Below are positions 43,246 through 52,405 of a DNA stretch of 64,000 nucleotides, piece by piece (the stretch's first letter is position 1; every line of letters starts with the position of its first letter). The notes beneath the pieces were generated by a model, which saw only the letters and a program-made list of their open reading frames with translations, was not told the origin of the DNA and searched no databases. Location of the stretch: the NCBI RefSeq assembly GCF_001429165.1, contig NZ_LMIR01000001.1:890875-954874 (forward strand), given 5' to 3'. The stretch comes from Agromyces sp. Root81. Its GTDB lineage: Bacteria; Actinomycetota; Actinomycetes; Actinomycetales; Microbacteriaceae. The position numbers were made by a program, and so were the translations under genes.

Positions 43246-43908
43246 TCAGTCCTCGTGCTCGCCGCTCCAGATGCCGCCGACGTGCCCGATGTGGCGGCGC
43301 ATCAGCTCGGCCGCGGCATCGCCCTCGCCGTCGAGGAGGAGCTGCACGAGCTCGGCGTGCTCCAGCGCCGACTCGGTGAGCGCGCCCGTCTCCGCGAGCT
43401 CGACGAGCCCCGTCAGGCGCGTCTGCTGACGCAGCTCGCCGACCAGGGACACGAGGAACTGGTTGCCCGTCAGCTCGAGCAGCGTCAGGTGGAAGGTCGT
43501 GTCGGCCTCGAGGTAGTCCTGGAACCGGCCTTCGTCGCCGGCATGCACGATCTCCGCGGCGAGCCCGCGCAGGCGCTCGGCCGCCTCATCGGTGACGTGT
43601 CCGGCGAGCTGGCGCATCGGCGGCACCTCGAGCAGCTGCCGCACCTCGCGCAGCTGGCGGAGCTCGTCGAGCGACACCTCGGTCACGCGGAACCCGCGGT
43701 TGCGCATCGGTGCGAGGAACCCGCGGCGGGCGAGGTTCAGCATCGCCTCGCGCACGGGCGTCGCGCTGACGCCGAACTCGGCGGCCATCGTGGGAACGGT
43801 CAGCACGGCACCCGGCTCGTACTCCCCCGCGACGATGCGCGACGACATGGCGCGCTCCACCTGCTCGCGCAGGCTCACGACCTCCGCCAGCAGCGACGAG
43901 TCATTCAT
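43246..43908 (-). CDS. GntR-family (FadR/FCD subfamily) transcriptional regulator
   Basis: The protein has 220 residues from ATG 43908, with AGGGGAG upstream. It has an N-terminal winged helix (about 13-75, with VPTMAAEFGVSATPVREAMLNLARRG) and a C-terminal FCD ligand domain (about 80-212). The usual metal-binding residues are visible in EADTTFHLTL, LEHAELV and MRRHIGH. Such regulators normally bind short palindromes and are released by an acid or amino-acid ligand. The three nearby TAATATGTnACATATTA-type sites are the obvious targets, with hydroxyproline or a pathway intermediate as ligand (inference). Confidence 0.9.
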   Translation of the reverse strand: MNDSSLLAEVVSLREQVERAMSSRIVAGEYEPGAVLTVPTMAAEFGVSATPVREAMLNLARRGFLAPMRNRGFRVTEVSLDELRQLREVRQLLEVPPMRQLAGHVTDEAAERLRGLAAEIVHAGDEGRFQDYLEADTTFHLTLLELTGNQFLVSLVGELRQQTRLTGLVELAETGALTESALEHAELVQLLLDGEGDAAAELMRRHIGHVGGIWSGEHED

Positions 43909-44051
43909 GGCTGCTCCCCTGGTACGTCATGCACCACAGCGTAGTCGGGGGCGGCTGCCGAGATGGCGTTCCGTGACCCGCGCGCCACCGCGGATCCGGC
44001 CCGTCGTGTCATGATGGCCCTGCACCGGGAGGCACGGAACGGGGGTGCTGC

Positions 44052-45221
44052 ATGGCGATCGAATTCGCACGATCGGCACGGTCCACCGTGGGGCTCGAAT
44101 GGGAGATCGCCATCGTCGACCGCGCCACCGGCGAACTCGCCTCGGTCGCCGGCCAGGTGCTCGACGCGCTCGATGCAGGCAGTGACGGCGGGCACCATCC
44201 GTTCATCACCTCCGAGCTGCTGACGAACACCGTCGAGCTCGTGAGCGACGTGCACGACACGGTCGCGGGCGCCGTCGCCGACCTGGAGGGCCAGCTCGCC
44301 GAGGTGCGCGCGGTCATCGACGGACTCGGTGCCTACGACCTGATCTGCGCGGGCGCCCACCCCTTCAGCCAGTGGTACGACCAGCACCTCACGGACAAGC
44401 CGAGGTATCACAAGCTCATCGAGCGCACCCGCTGGTGGGGGCGCAACATGATGATCTGGGGCGTGCACGTGCACGTCGGCATCGAGGATCGCGACAAGGC
44501 GCTGCCGATCCTCGACGGGCTGCTCGCCTACCTCCCCCACCTGCAGGCGCTCTCGGCGTCGAGCCCGTACTGGGCCGGCGTCGACACCGGTTACGCCTCG
44601 AACCGCGCCCTCATGTTCCAGCAGCTGCCGACCGCGGGGCTCCCCTACCCGCTCGCCGACTGGCCCGCGTACGAGCGCTACGTCGACGACCTCGTTCGCA
44701 CGGGCGTCATCGACGACCACAGCGAGGTGCGCTGGGACATCCGTCCCTCCCCGAAGTGGGGCACGGTCGAGGTGCGCGTCTGCGACGGCCTCTCGACGGC
44801 CGCCGAGATCGCGGCGATCGGCGCACTCGTGCAGTGCCTCGTGGAGTGGATGAGCACCCGGCTCGACGAGGGCGGCACCCTCACCGTGCTGCAACCCTGG
44901 TACGTGCGGGAGAACAAATGGCGTGCGGCGCGCTACGGGCTCGACGCCGAGGTGATCACGGATGTCGCGGGCACCGAGCGCCCCGTCGCCGACGACCTCC
45001 GCGAGCTGTTGACGACCCTCGCCCCCATCGCCGATCGGCTGGGCTGCGCCGCTGAGCTGCAGGGGGTGCGCGCCATGCTCGACTCCGGCGCGAGCTACGC
45101 CCGCCAGCTGCGGGTCGCCGAGGCCGCCGACGGCGACCTCCGCGCGGTGGTCGCCCACCTCGCCCGCGAACTGCGGGACGGCATCGATGGCGAGCCGCCC
45201 GCGACATCCGTCGACGCCTGA
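44052..45221 (+). CDS. Glutamate-cysteine-ligase-like carboxylate-amine ligase (GCS2/YbdK family)
   Basis: The protein has 389 residues from ATG 44052. It shows TVGLEWEIAIVDRATGEL at the N-terminus and the family segments SELLTNTVELVSDVHDTVAGA, GVHVHVGIEDRDKAL, RWDIRPSPKWGTVEVRVCD and ENKWRAARYGLDAEV. The family makes gamma-glutamyl bonds; in some bacteria it is a weak glutamate-cysteine ligase, in actinobacteria its true substrate is mostly unknown. It is divergent from the GntR gene. Confidence 0.88.
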   Translation: MAIEFARSARSTVGLEWEIAIVDRATGELASVAGQVLDALDAGSDGGHHPFITSELLTNTVELVSDVHDTVAGAVADLEGQLAEVRAVIDGLGAYDLICAGAHPFSQWYDQHLTDKPRYHKLIERTRWWGRNMMIWGVHVHVGIEDRDKALPILDGLLAYLPHLQALSASSPYWAGVDTGYASNRALMFQQLPTAGLPYPLADWPAYERYVDDLVRTGVIDDHSEVRWDIRPSPKWGTVEVRVCDGLSTAAEIAAIGALVQCLVEWMSTRLDEGGTLTVLQPWYVRENKWRAARYGLDAEVITDVAGTERPVADDLRELLTTLAPIADRLGCAAELQGVRAMLDSGASYARQLRVAEAADGDLRAVVAHLARELRDGIDGEPPATSVDA

Positions 45222-45254
45222 CGCGAACGCGACGACGAGCCCGGCGACCGCCGC

Positions 45255-46688
45255 CTAGTCTGGCAGGCGCCGCGTGCGAATCAGCTCGGCGTACCAGAGC
45301 GCGCTGTCCTTCGGCAGGCGCTCGAAGGTGTCGAAGTCGACTCGCACGATGCCGAAGCGCTTGGAGTAGCCGTAGCCCCACTCGAAGTTGTCCATGAGCG
45401 ACCACACCTGGTAGCCGCGCAGGTCGACGCCGCGGGCCATGGCCCGGTGCGCCGCGGTGAAGTGCCGGCGCAGGTAGTCGGTGCGCTCGGGGTCGTGGAC
45501 CCCGGGGCCGGCAGGCCCGTCGACGACGACGTCGGGGAACGCCGCCCCGTTCTCCGTCACCATGAGCGGCAGCTCGGGGTACCGCTCGCTCAGCGAGACG
45601 AGCAGCTCCTCGAGGCCGGACGGGTCGATGTTCCAGCCCATGTCGGTGTACGGGCCGGGCTGGACGAGGAACTCGACGTGCTCGGACCCCGGCCACGGCG
45701 TGCCGCCCATGTCCTTGTGGCCGTCGGCGTTCACACGCGGCGAGACGCCGTCCCACAGGTCGACCGTCACCGTCGAGTAGTAGTTCACGCCGAGCAGGTC
45801 GAGCGGTTCGGCGATGATCTCGGTGTCGCCCGGCCGCACGAACGACCAGTCGGTGATCGCCGCGGTATCGGCGATCACGTCGGCCGGGTAGCCGTCGCCG
45901 AGCAGCGGCCCGAGGAACACACGGTTCGCGAGGCCGTCGATGCGACGGGCGGCTTCGGCGCCGCCCTCGCCCGCCGGCCGGATGACGTGGAGGTTCAGGG
46001 TGATCGAGTAGCCGGGGTCGTTCGTCACGACCTCGCGCAGCGCCGCGATCGCGAGGCCGTGGGCGAGGTTCAGGTGGTGCACCGCGGCGAGTGCCTTCGC
46101 GCCGTCCATGAGCCCGGGGGCGTGCGCGCCCGAGCCGTAGCCGAGGTAGGCGCTGCACCACGGCTCGTTGAGCGTCGTCCACACGGCTACGCGGTCGCCG
46201 AGCCGCTCGCCGACGAGACGGGCGTAGTCGGCGAAGGCGGAGGCGGTCTCGCGGTTGGCCCATCCACCCTCGTCTTCGAGCGCCTGCGGCAGGTCCCAGT
46301 GGTAGAGCGTCGCGATCGGGCGGATGCCGCGGGCGATGAGTCCGTCGACGAGACGCTCGTAGAAGGCGAGCCCGGCGTCGTTCGCGGCGCCCCGTCCGGT
46401 CGGCTGGATGCGCGGCCAGGCGATCGAGAACCGGTAGGCCTCGAGGCCGAGTCGCGCCATGAGGTCGAGGTCGTCATCGAGGCGGTGATAGTGGTCGCAC
46501 GCGGTGTCGCCCGTGTCGCCGTTCCAGACCTTGCCAGGAGTGTGGCTGAAGGTGTCCCAGATCGACGGACCCCGTCCGTCCTCATGCACGGCACCCTCGA
46601 TCTGGTACGACGCCGTGGCGGATCCGAAGAGGAACTCCTCGCCGAACTCGAGCCCGGCGTCGCGGTAGTCAGAGGTTCCGATCGCCAT
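45255..46688 (-). CDS. GH1 family beta-glucosidase
   Basis: The protein has 477 residues from ATG 46688. The acid/base is Glu175 (TLNEPW) and the nucleophile Glu379 (VTENGAAF), with the N-terminal GH1 signature [22 protein letters not shown]. No signal peptide is seen, so it acts inside the cell on imported beta-glucosides. No sugar transporter or regulator is adjacent; it stands alone between two rightward genes. Confidence 0.93.
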   Translation of the reverse strand: MAIGTSDYRDAGLEFGEEFLFGSATASYQIEGAVHEDGRGPSIWDTFSHTPGKVWNGDTGDTACDHYHRLDDDLDLMARLGLEAYRFSIAWPRIQPTGRGAANDAGLAFYERLVDGLIARGIRPIATLYHWDLPQALEDEGGWANRETASAFADYARLVGERLGDRVAVWTTLNEPWCSAYLGYGSGAHAPGLMDGAKALAAVHHLNLAHGLAIAALREVVTNDPGYSITLNLHVIRPAGEGGAEAARRIDGLANRVFLGPLLGDGYPADVIADTAAITDWSFVRPGDTEIIAEPLDLLGVNYYSTVTVDLWDGVSPRVNADGHKDMGGTPWPGSEHVEFLVQPGPYTDMGWNIDPSGLEELLVSLSERYPELPLMVTENGAAFPDVVVDGPAGPGVHDPERTDYLRRHFTAAHRAMARGVDLRGYQVWSLMDNFEWGYGYSKRFGIVRVDFDTFERLPKDSALWYAELIRTRRLPD

Positions 46689-46837
46689 CGTCCGTGCTCC
46701 AGTCCTCGCAAGCGGGCTTCTGCGATCTCACTGTACCTCGGTGCATTCCGCCCGCTCGGAGCGTCGTCCGCACAGCCCGATCCTGCGCCGTTCCGGCACG
46801 GCTCCGACGCCCCCTCGGCATCGCCTAGGGTCGAGAC

Positions 46838-47641
46838 ATGGAGACTCCGCTGATCCTCGAGACCGCAACGTTCCGGGCGGAGCTCCAGCCGGATCGGGGC
46901 ACCAACGGCGGGTATTCGCTCGTCATCGACGACGTCACGCAGTCGCACGTCAACCCCGACGACCCGCGCGACCTGCAGCTGCCGTACGTGCGCCGCATCG
47001 CCGCTGTGCTCGCCACCGTCCCGGGCGAAGCGCCCGCCGTCCTCCATCTCGGCGCCGGCGCGCTCACGATCCCCCGCTACGTGCATGCGATGCATCCGAT
47101 GAGTCGACAGCGCGTCGTCGAGCTCCACGCCGACCTGCTCGCCTTCGTCACGCGGCACCTGCCGCTGCCCGCCGATGCGCCGATCGAGCTCGCGATCGGC
47201 GACGCGCGCGCCGAGGCGCAACGGCTCGCCGGCGAGGGCGACGACCAATGGGACATCGTGCTCGTCGACGTCTTCGCAGGGGGCGCGGTGCCCCGCCACG
47301 TCACGACGGTCGAGTTCTTCGCCGAGCTGGCCTCGCTCCTGTCACCTGGCGGCGTGCTGATCGTCAACTGCCTGAACGGGGCGGAGCCGCAGGTCACCGG
47401 CGACACCCTCGCTGCGGTGCTCGAACTGCTGCCCGACGTGCTGGTGGTCGGGTCGGAGGCGGTGCTTGCCCGAGTCGCGGCCGGCAACACGATCATCGTG
47501 GCGTCGCGGCATCCGCTCGACCCCGAATCGGTCGCGCACTGGCTCGCGACCGACCCGATTTCGGTCGCGACCGGCGCGACGGTCGTCGACGGCCCGGCCC
47601 TCGAGGAGCTCGCCGGCCGGGTGCGCCACGATGCCCGGTAG
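46838..47641 (+). CDS. Spermidine-synthase-like SAM-dependent methyltransferase-fold protein
   Basis: The protein has 267 residues from ATG 46838 with AGGG upstream. The Rossmann motif AVLHLGAGALTIPRYVHAM, the acidic strand end RVVELHADLL and WDIVLVDVFAGGAVPRHVTTVEFF resemble aminopropyltransferases. As in many actinobacterial homologues, the conserved Asp pair of true spermidine synthase (GGGDG..) is not retained, so polyamine synthesis is doubtful. It is a single gene with no clear partner. Confidence 0.75.
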   Translation: METPLILETATFRAELQPDRGTNGGYSLVIDDVTQSHVNPDDPRDLQLPYVRRIAAVLATVPGEAPAVLHLGAGALTIPRYVHAMHPMSRQRVVELHADLLAFVTRHLPLPADAPIELAIGDARAEAQRLAGEGDDQWDIVLVDVFAGGAVPRHVTTVEFFAELASLLSPGGVLIVNCLNGAEPQVTGDTLAAVLELLPDVLVVGSEAVLARVAAGNTIIVASRHPLDPESVAHWLATDPISVATGATVVDGPALEELAGRVRHDAR

Positions 47642-47707
47642 GCACGCGCGACGCACCGGAACGTCCCGCCCTGACGATCCACGACAAGCCCGCCTGTCCT
47701 CGGACGG

Positions 47708-48268
47708 TCAGCGGGTTGGGCGCCTCGACCGGTCCTCGCGGAGCACGGCTGCGAGCTTGATCCGGTAGACCGCGAGTACTGCGAAGAAGGCGCTCAGGTC
47801 GACCTTCTCGGAGGTCGGATCCTCGAGCTCCTTGAGTCGGATCGGACGGATCTTCGCGAGCTCGGCGATCTGCTTGTGCGTCGCATTGCCACGGCTCTTG
47901 ACGAGGAAGTCCGCCAGCGCCACTCGGTCGCCGAGGACGCGATGCGTCTCGGTCGCGAGGTCGATGCGACTGTGGCCGATGTGGAGGTGGCCGCAGTGCT
48001 GGCAGGTGTACCAGCTCGTCGACGGGTCCTCACGGAGCTTGCCCGGAATCTCGATCTCGCTCCGATACCGGCGCTTGAACTCCCACCGGCCGCCCCGCTC
48101 GGTCTTGCACTCGCGGGGTGCGTTCGCAGCATCGAGCACCAGCTCCGCGATGCCTGCGCACCGAGGCGTGCAGTACAGCCCCTGGTAGACCGGAACCCCG
48201 GGCCCGCCGAGCTTCTGCGCGCACTTCCTGCAGCGCTGCCGCTCAGGGAAGAGCTTCTCCTGGACCAT
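47708..48268 (-). CDS. Unrecognised zinc-ribbon protein with HTH-like C-terminus
   Basis: The protein has 186 residues from ATG 48268. Cys pairs at 13/16 (CRKC), 33/37 (CTPRC) and 89/92 (CQHCGH), plus Cys54, suggest two zinc ribbons. The C-terminal part (about 117-175: LADFLVKSRGNATHKQIAELAKIRPIRLKELE...) looks like an XRE-type helix-turn-helix. I know no characterised family with this layout. A DNA-binding or phage-defence-like role is possible but not shown. It lies nine bases upstream of the ffh stop side, on the same strand. Confidence 0.6.
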   Translation of the reverse strand: MVQEKLFPERQRCRKCAQKLGGPGVPVYQGLYCTPRCAGIAELVLDAANAPRECKTERGGRWEFKRRYRSEIEIPGKLREDPSTSWYTCQHCGHLHIGHSRIDLATETHRVLGDRVALADFLVKSRGNATHKQIAELAKIRPIRLKELEDPTSEKVDLSAFFAVLAVYRIKLAAVLREDRSRRPTR

Positions 48269-48277
48269 GGAGCGAAG

Positions 48278-49855
48278 TCAGCGGCGCAGCATCTTCTGCA
48301 GGGCCGCGAGCTCTTCCTCGCTCGGTGCGCCCTTCGCGCCGCCGCCACCCAGGCCGAAGCCCGAACCCGCCGGTGCGCTCGCGGCACCGGGCGTCGCGCC
48401 CGAGGCGATCGCCGCGTTCTCGGCCGCCCGCTTCGCGGGGTTGCCCGAGCGCGAGGCGTTCGACTTCTTGCCCTTGCCCGACTGGCGCTTGCCGTTGCCA
48501 TGGCCGCCGCCGCCCGGCATCGGCCCCATGCCGGGGATCTGCGGCATACCGCCGCGGGCGACGGTCTTCATCATCTTCGCGGCCTGCTCGAAGCGCGAGA
48601 CGAGCTGGTTCACGTCGGTGACGGTCATGCCGGAACCCCTGGCGATGCGCAGGCGTCGCGAGCCGTTCAGCAGCTTGGTGTTCTCGCGCTCGGCCGGGGT
48701 CATCGACTGGATGATCGCCTCGGTGCGCACGATCTCGCGCTCGTCGAAGTTCTCGAGCTGCTGCTTCATGCCGCCGGCGCCCGGCAGCATGCCGAGCATC
48801 TTCTTGATGGAGCCGGCACCGCGGAGCTGCTGCATCTGACCGAGGAAGTCGTTCAGCGTGAAGGTGTCGGTCGCGAACTTCTCGGCGACCTTCATCGCCT
48901 CTTCCTCATCGAACGCCGACTGCGCCTGCTCGATGAGGGTGAGGATGTCGCCGAGGTCGAGGATGCGGCTCGCCATGCGGTCGGGGTGGAACGGCTCGAA
49001 GTCGTCGAGGCCTTCACCCGTCGAGGCGAACATGATCGGACGTCCGGTGATCGAGGCCACGCTGAGCGCGGCACCGCCGCGCGCGTCGCCGTCGAGCTTG
49101 GAGAGCACGACACCGGTGAAGTCGACGCCCTCCTGGAACGCCTTCGCCGTGGTGACGGCGTCCTGACCGATCATCGCGTCGATGACGAAGAGCACCTCGT
49201 CGGGGTTCGTCGCCTTGCGGATGTTCGACGCCTGCTTCATGAGCTCGGCGTCGACGCCGAGGCGACCGGCGGTGTCGATGATGACGACGTCGTGCAGGGC
49301 GCGCTCGGCGTGCTTCACCGCGTCCTTCGCGACCTTCACGGGGTCGCCCGTGCCGTTGCCCGGCTCGGGGGCGAAGACCGGCACGCCGGCCTGGCCGCCG
49401 ACGACCTGCAGCTGGTTCACGGCGTTCGGACGCTGGAGGTCGGCCGCCACCAGCAGGGGCGTGTGGCCGTCTTTGACGAGCCACTTCGCGAGCTTGCCCG
49501 CGAGGGTGGTCTTCCCGGCGCCCTGGAGGCCGGCGAGCATGATGACGGTCGGCGGCTTCTTCGCGAACTGCAGTCGCCGCTGCTCGCCGCCGAGGATCCT
49601 GATGAGCTCTTCGTTGACGATCTGCACGACCTGCTGGGCCGGGTTCAGCGCCTTGTTGACCTCGTCGCCGAGCGCGCGCTCGCGCACGTGCGCCGTGAAC
49701 TCCTTGACGACGTCGAGCGAGACGTCGGCATCGAGCAGCGCGCGACGGATCTCGCGGACGGTGCCGTCGACGTCGGACGCGGAGAGCTTGCCCTTGGTGC
49801 GGAGATTCTTGAAGGTCTCGGCGAGGCGGTCAGACAGGTTTCCGAAGGTAGCCAT
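48278..49855 (-). CDS. ffh: Signal recognition particle protein Ffh
   Basis: Targets nascent membrane proteins to FtsY and the translocon. The protein has 525 residues from ATG 49855 (MATFGNLSDRLAETFKNL). It has an NG domain with GLQGAGKTTLAGKLA and DTAGRLGVDAELM, then the methionine-rich M domain (LGQMQQLRGAGSIKKMLGMLPG). It ends in a Gly/Ala-rich tail of about 60 residues beyond the core. Confidence 0.96.
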   Translation of the reverse strand: MATFGNLSDRLAETFKNLRTKGKLSASDVDGTVREIRRALLDADVSLDVVKEFTAHVRERALGDEVNKALNPAQQVVQIVNEELIRILGGEQRRLQFAKKPPTVIMLAGLQGAGKTTLAGKLAKWLVKDGHTPLLVAADLQRPNAVNQLQVVGGQAGVPVFAPEPGNGTGDPVKVAKDAVKHAERALHDVVIIDTAGRLGVDAELMKQASNIRKATNPDEVLFVIDAMIGQDAVTTAKAFQEGVDFTGVVLSKLDGDARGGAALSVASITGRPIMFASTGEGLDDFEPFHPDRMASRILDLGDILTLIEQAQSAFDEEEAMKVAEKFATDTFTLNDFLGQMQQLRGAGSIKKMLGMLPGAGGMKQQLENFDEREIVRTEAIIQSMTPAERENTKLLNGSRRLRIARGSGMTVTDVNQLVSRFEQAAKMMKTVARGGMPQIPGMGPMPGGGGHGNGKRQSGKGKKSNASRSGNPAKRAAENAAIASGATPGAASAPAGSGFGLGGGGAKGAPSEEELAALQKMLRR

Positions 49856-49948
49856 GGTTCGCCAAGTCTAATTGAGGTCGGATGCCGCCTCTGTCGCCTC
49901 TGCCGCGCAGCTCGCAGCGAACGGTGGGCGGCTTCGGCCCCCGTGCAT

Positions 49949-50431
49949 TCAGGCGTCGAAGCGGAGGTCGACCATGTCGCGCTGGATGTCGATCGACGCG
50001 ACGAGGCGCGAGTCGATCTCTTCGGGCGCGAGCCCGAACTCGAACTCGGCGAAGTGCTCGCCGTCGCCGTCGGCGTCGGGCCGGAGGTCGACGCGCACGA
50101 GGCTCAGCGACCGGAGTGCATCGATGTCACGGTCGCCGGAGTCGCGGGTGATCGCGTCGGTCGCGGCATCCGCTTCGTCGCCGTTCAGCACCGCTGCGAG
50201 GAACTGCGACACGGGGCTGCTGCCCGAATCGAGCTGGCCGACGAAGACGCCGCGCAGCTCGTCGTCGATGAGTTCGAGTTCACCGATCATCGTCGCCGCC
50301 GCGTCGAGCGACGCGGTCGAGACGTCGTCGACGTCCGCGTCGAGCACGACCTCGACGTCCTGGTCGCCGTACTCCTTGCGCTCGGCCCAGTAGTCGCCGA
50401 TGAGGCCGAAGTAGTCGTGTTCGATCGCCAT
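49949..50431 (-). CDS. DUF2004-family protein
   Basis: The protein has 160 residues from ATG 50431, very acidic, with no membrane segment. The opening DYFGLIGDYWAERKEYGDQDVEVVLD and closing VDLRFDA match the DUF2004 family, whose members resemble SUKH/immunity-type proteins but have no proven function. It sits between ftsY and ffh in an otherwise conserved pair. Confidence 0.7.
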   Translation of the reverse strand: MAIEHDYFGLIGDYWAERKEYGDQDVEVVLDADVDDVSTASLDAAATMIGELELIDDELRGVFVGQLDSGSSPVSQFLAAVLNGDEADAATDAITRDSGDRDIDALRSLSLVRVDLRPDADGDGEHFAEFEFGLAPEEIDSRLVASIDIQRDMVDLRFDA

Positions 50432-50453
50432 GTCGTTCTCCTTCTCAGCCTTC

Positions 50454-51329
<876 letters not shown>

Positions 51330-51436
51330 GTCTCCAGCCTAGAGCGCATGCCCGCTACACCGATCCAGTGGACGCCCGCAAGGGGTTGCCGGCCACCGCT
51401 CCAGCGCCGAACCTCGAGGTGACGGAAGGAACACCG

Positions 51437-52405
51437 ATGACGATCGTGGGATTCCATGCCTCGCACGAACAACTCCCGCCGAGCCGCTTGCTCGAGGCGG
51501 TCAGGCATGCCGAGCATGCGGGGTTCGATGCCGCGATGTGCAGCGACCACTTCGAACCCTGGAGCGTCCGCCAAGGTCACTCCGGATACGCATGGAGCTG
51601 GCTCGCCGCAGCGCTCGAAGCCACCCGGTTCTCGCTCGGTGTCGTCACTGCACCCGGGCAGCGCTACCACCCGGCGATCGCCGCGCAGAAGATCGCGACC
51701 CTCGCCGAGATGTACGCGGGACGATTCTGGGCTGCGATCGGCAGCGGCGAGGCGATCAACGAGCACGTCACCGGCGAGCCGTGGCCCGAGAAGGGCGAGC
51801 GCGACGCGCGGCTCATCGAGACCGTCGACGTCATGCGTCGCCTGCTCGCGGGCGAACAGGTGTCCGCCGCCGGCCGCATCCGAGTCGACCGGGCGCGCAT
51901 CTGGAGCCTGCCCGAGTCACCGGCGCCCCTGTTCGCAGCAGCCGTGGGCATCGAGACGGCGCGCGAGGCCGCTGCGTGGGCCGACGGCGTCATCACCGTC
52001 GACCAGCCCGGCGACGCGCTCCGCGCGTTCATCGACGCCTATCGGGATGCGGGCGGGCGCGGTCCGGTCTCGGTGCAGGTGCACCTCAGCTGGGCCGCGA
52101 CCGATGACGAGGCCCTCGCGATCGCGCACGACCAGTGGCGGCAGAGCATCGTTCCATCGCATGTCGCGTGGGAACTCGACACACCCGAGGCGTTCGACGA
52201 ACGCACTGCGGATGCCTCGGCGGAGCAGGTCGCCCGGACTCTGCTGGTCTCCTCGGACCCGAGCCGGCACCTCGACCACCTGATCGGACTCGCCGAGCTC
52301 GGGGTGGATCGCCTCTACCTCCACCACGTCGGCACCGAACAGACCGCCTTCATCGATACGTTCGGCGAGCACGTCGTGCCCACGCTCACGGAGGTCGGGC
52401 GATGA
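51437..52405 (+). CDS. LLM-class flavin-dependent oxidoreductase (TIGR03885-like)
   Basis: The protein has 322 residues from ATG 51437, with GGAAGGA upstream. It has the luciferase-like TIM barrel opening IVGFHASHEQLPPSRLLEAV and FDAAMCSDHFEPWSVRQGHSGYAWSW. This pattern matches a subgroup often described as FMN- rather than F420-dependent. It overlaps the following GH13 gene by ATGA, so their products probably work together, but the reaction is unknown. Confidence 0.85.
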   Translation: MTIVGFHASHEQLPPSRLLEAVRHAEHAGFDAAMCSDHFEPWSVRQGHSGYAWSWLAAALEATRFSLGVVTAPGQRYHPAIAAQKIATLAEMYAGRFWAAIGSGEAINEHVTGEPWPEKGERDARLIETVDVMRRLLAGEQVSAAGRIRVDRARIWSLPESPAPLFAAAVGIETAREAAAWADGVITVDQPGDALRAFIDAYRDAGGRGPVSVQVHLSWAATDDEALAIAHDQWRQSIVPSHVAWELDTPEAFDERTADASAEQVARTLLVSSDPSRHLDHLIGLAELGVDRLYLHHVGTEQTAFIDTFGEHVVPTLTEVGR

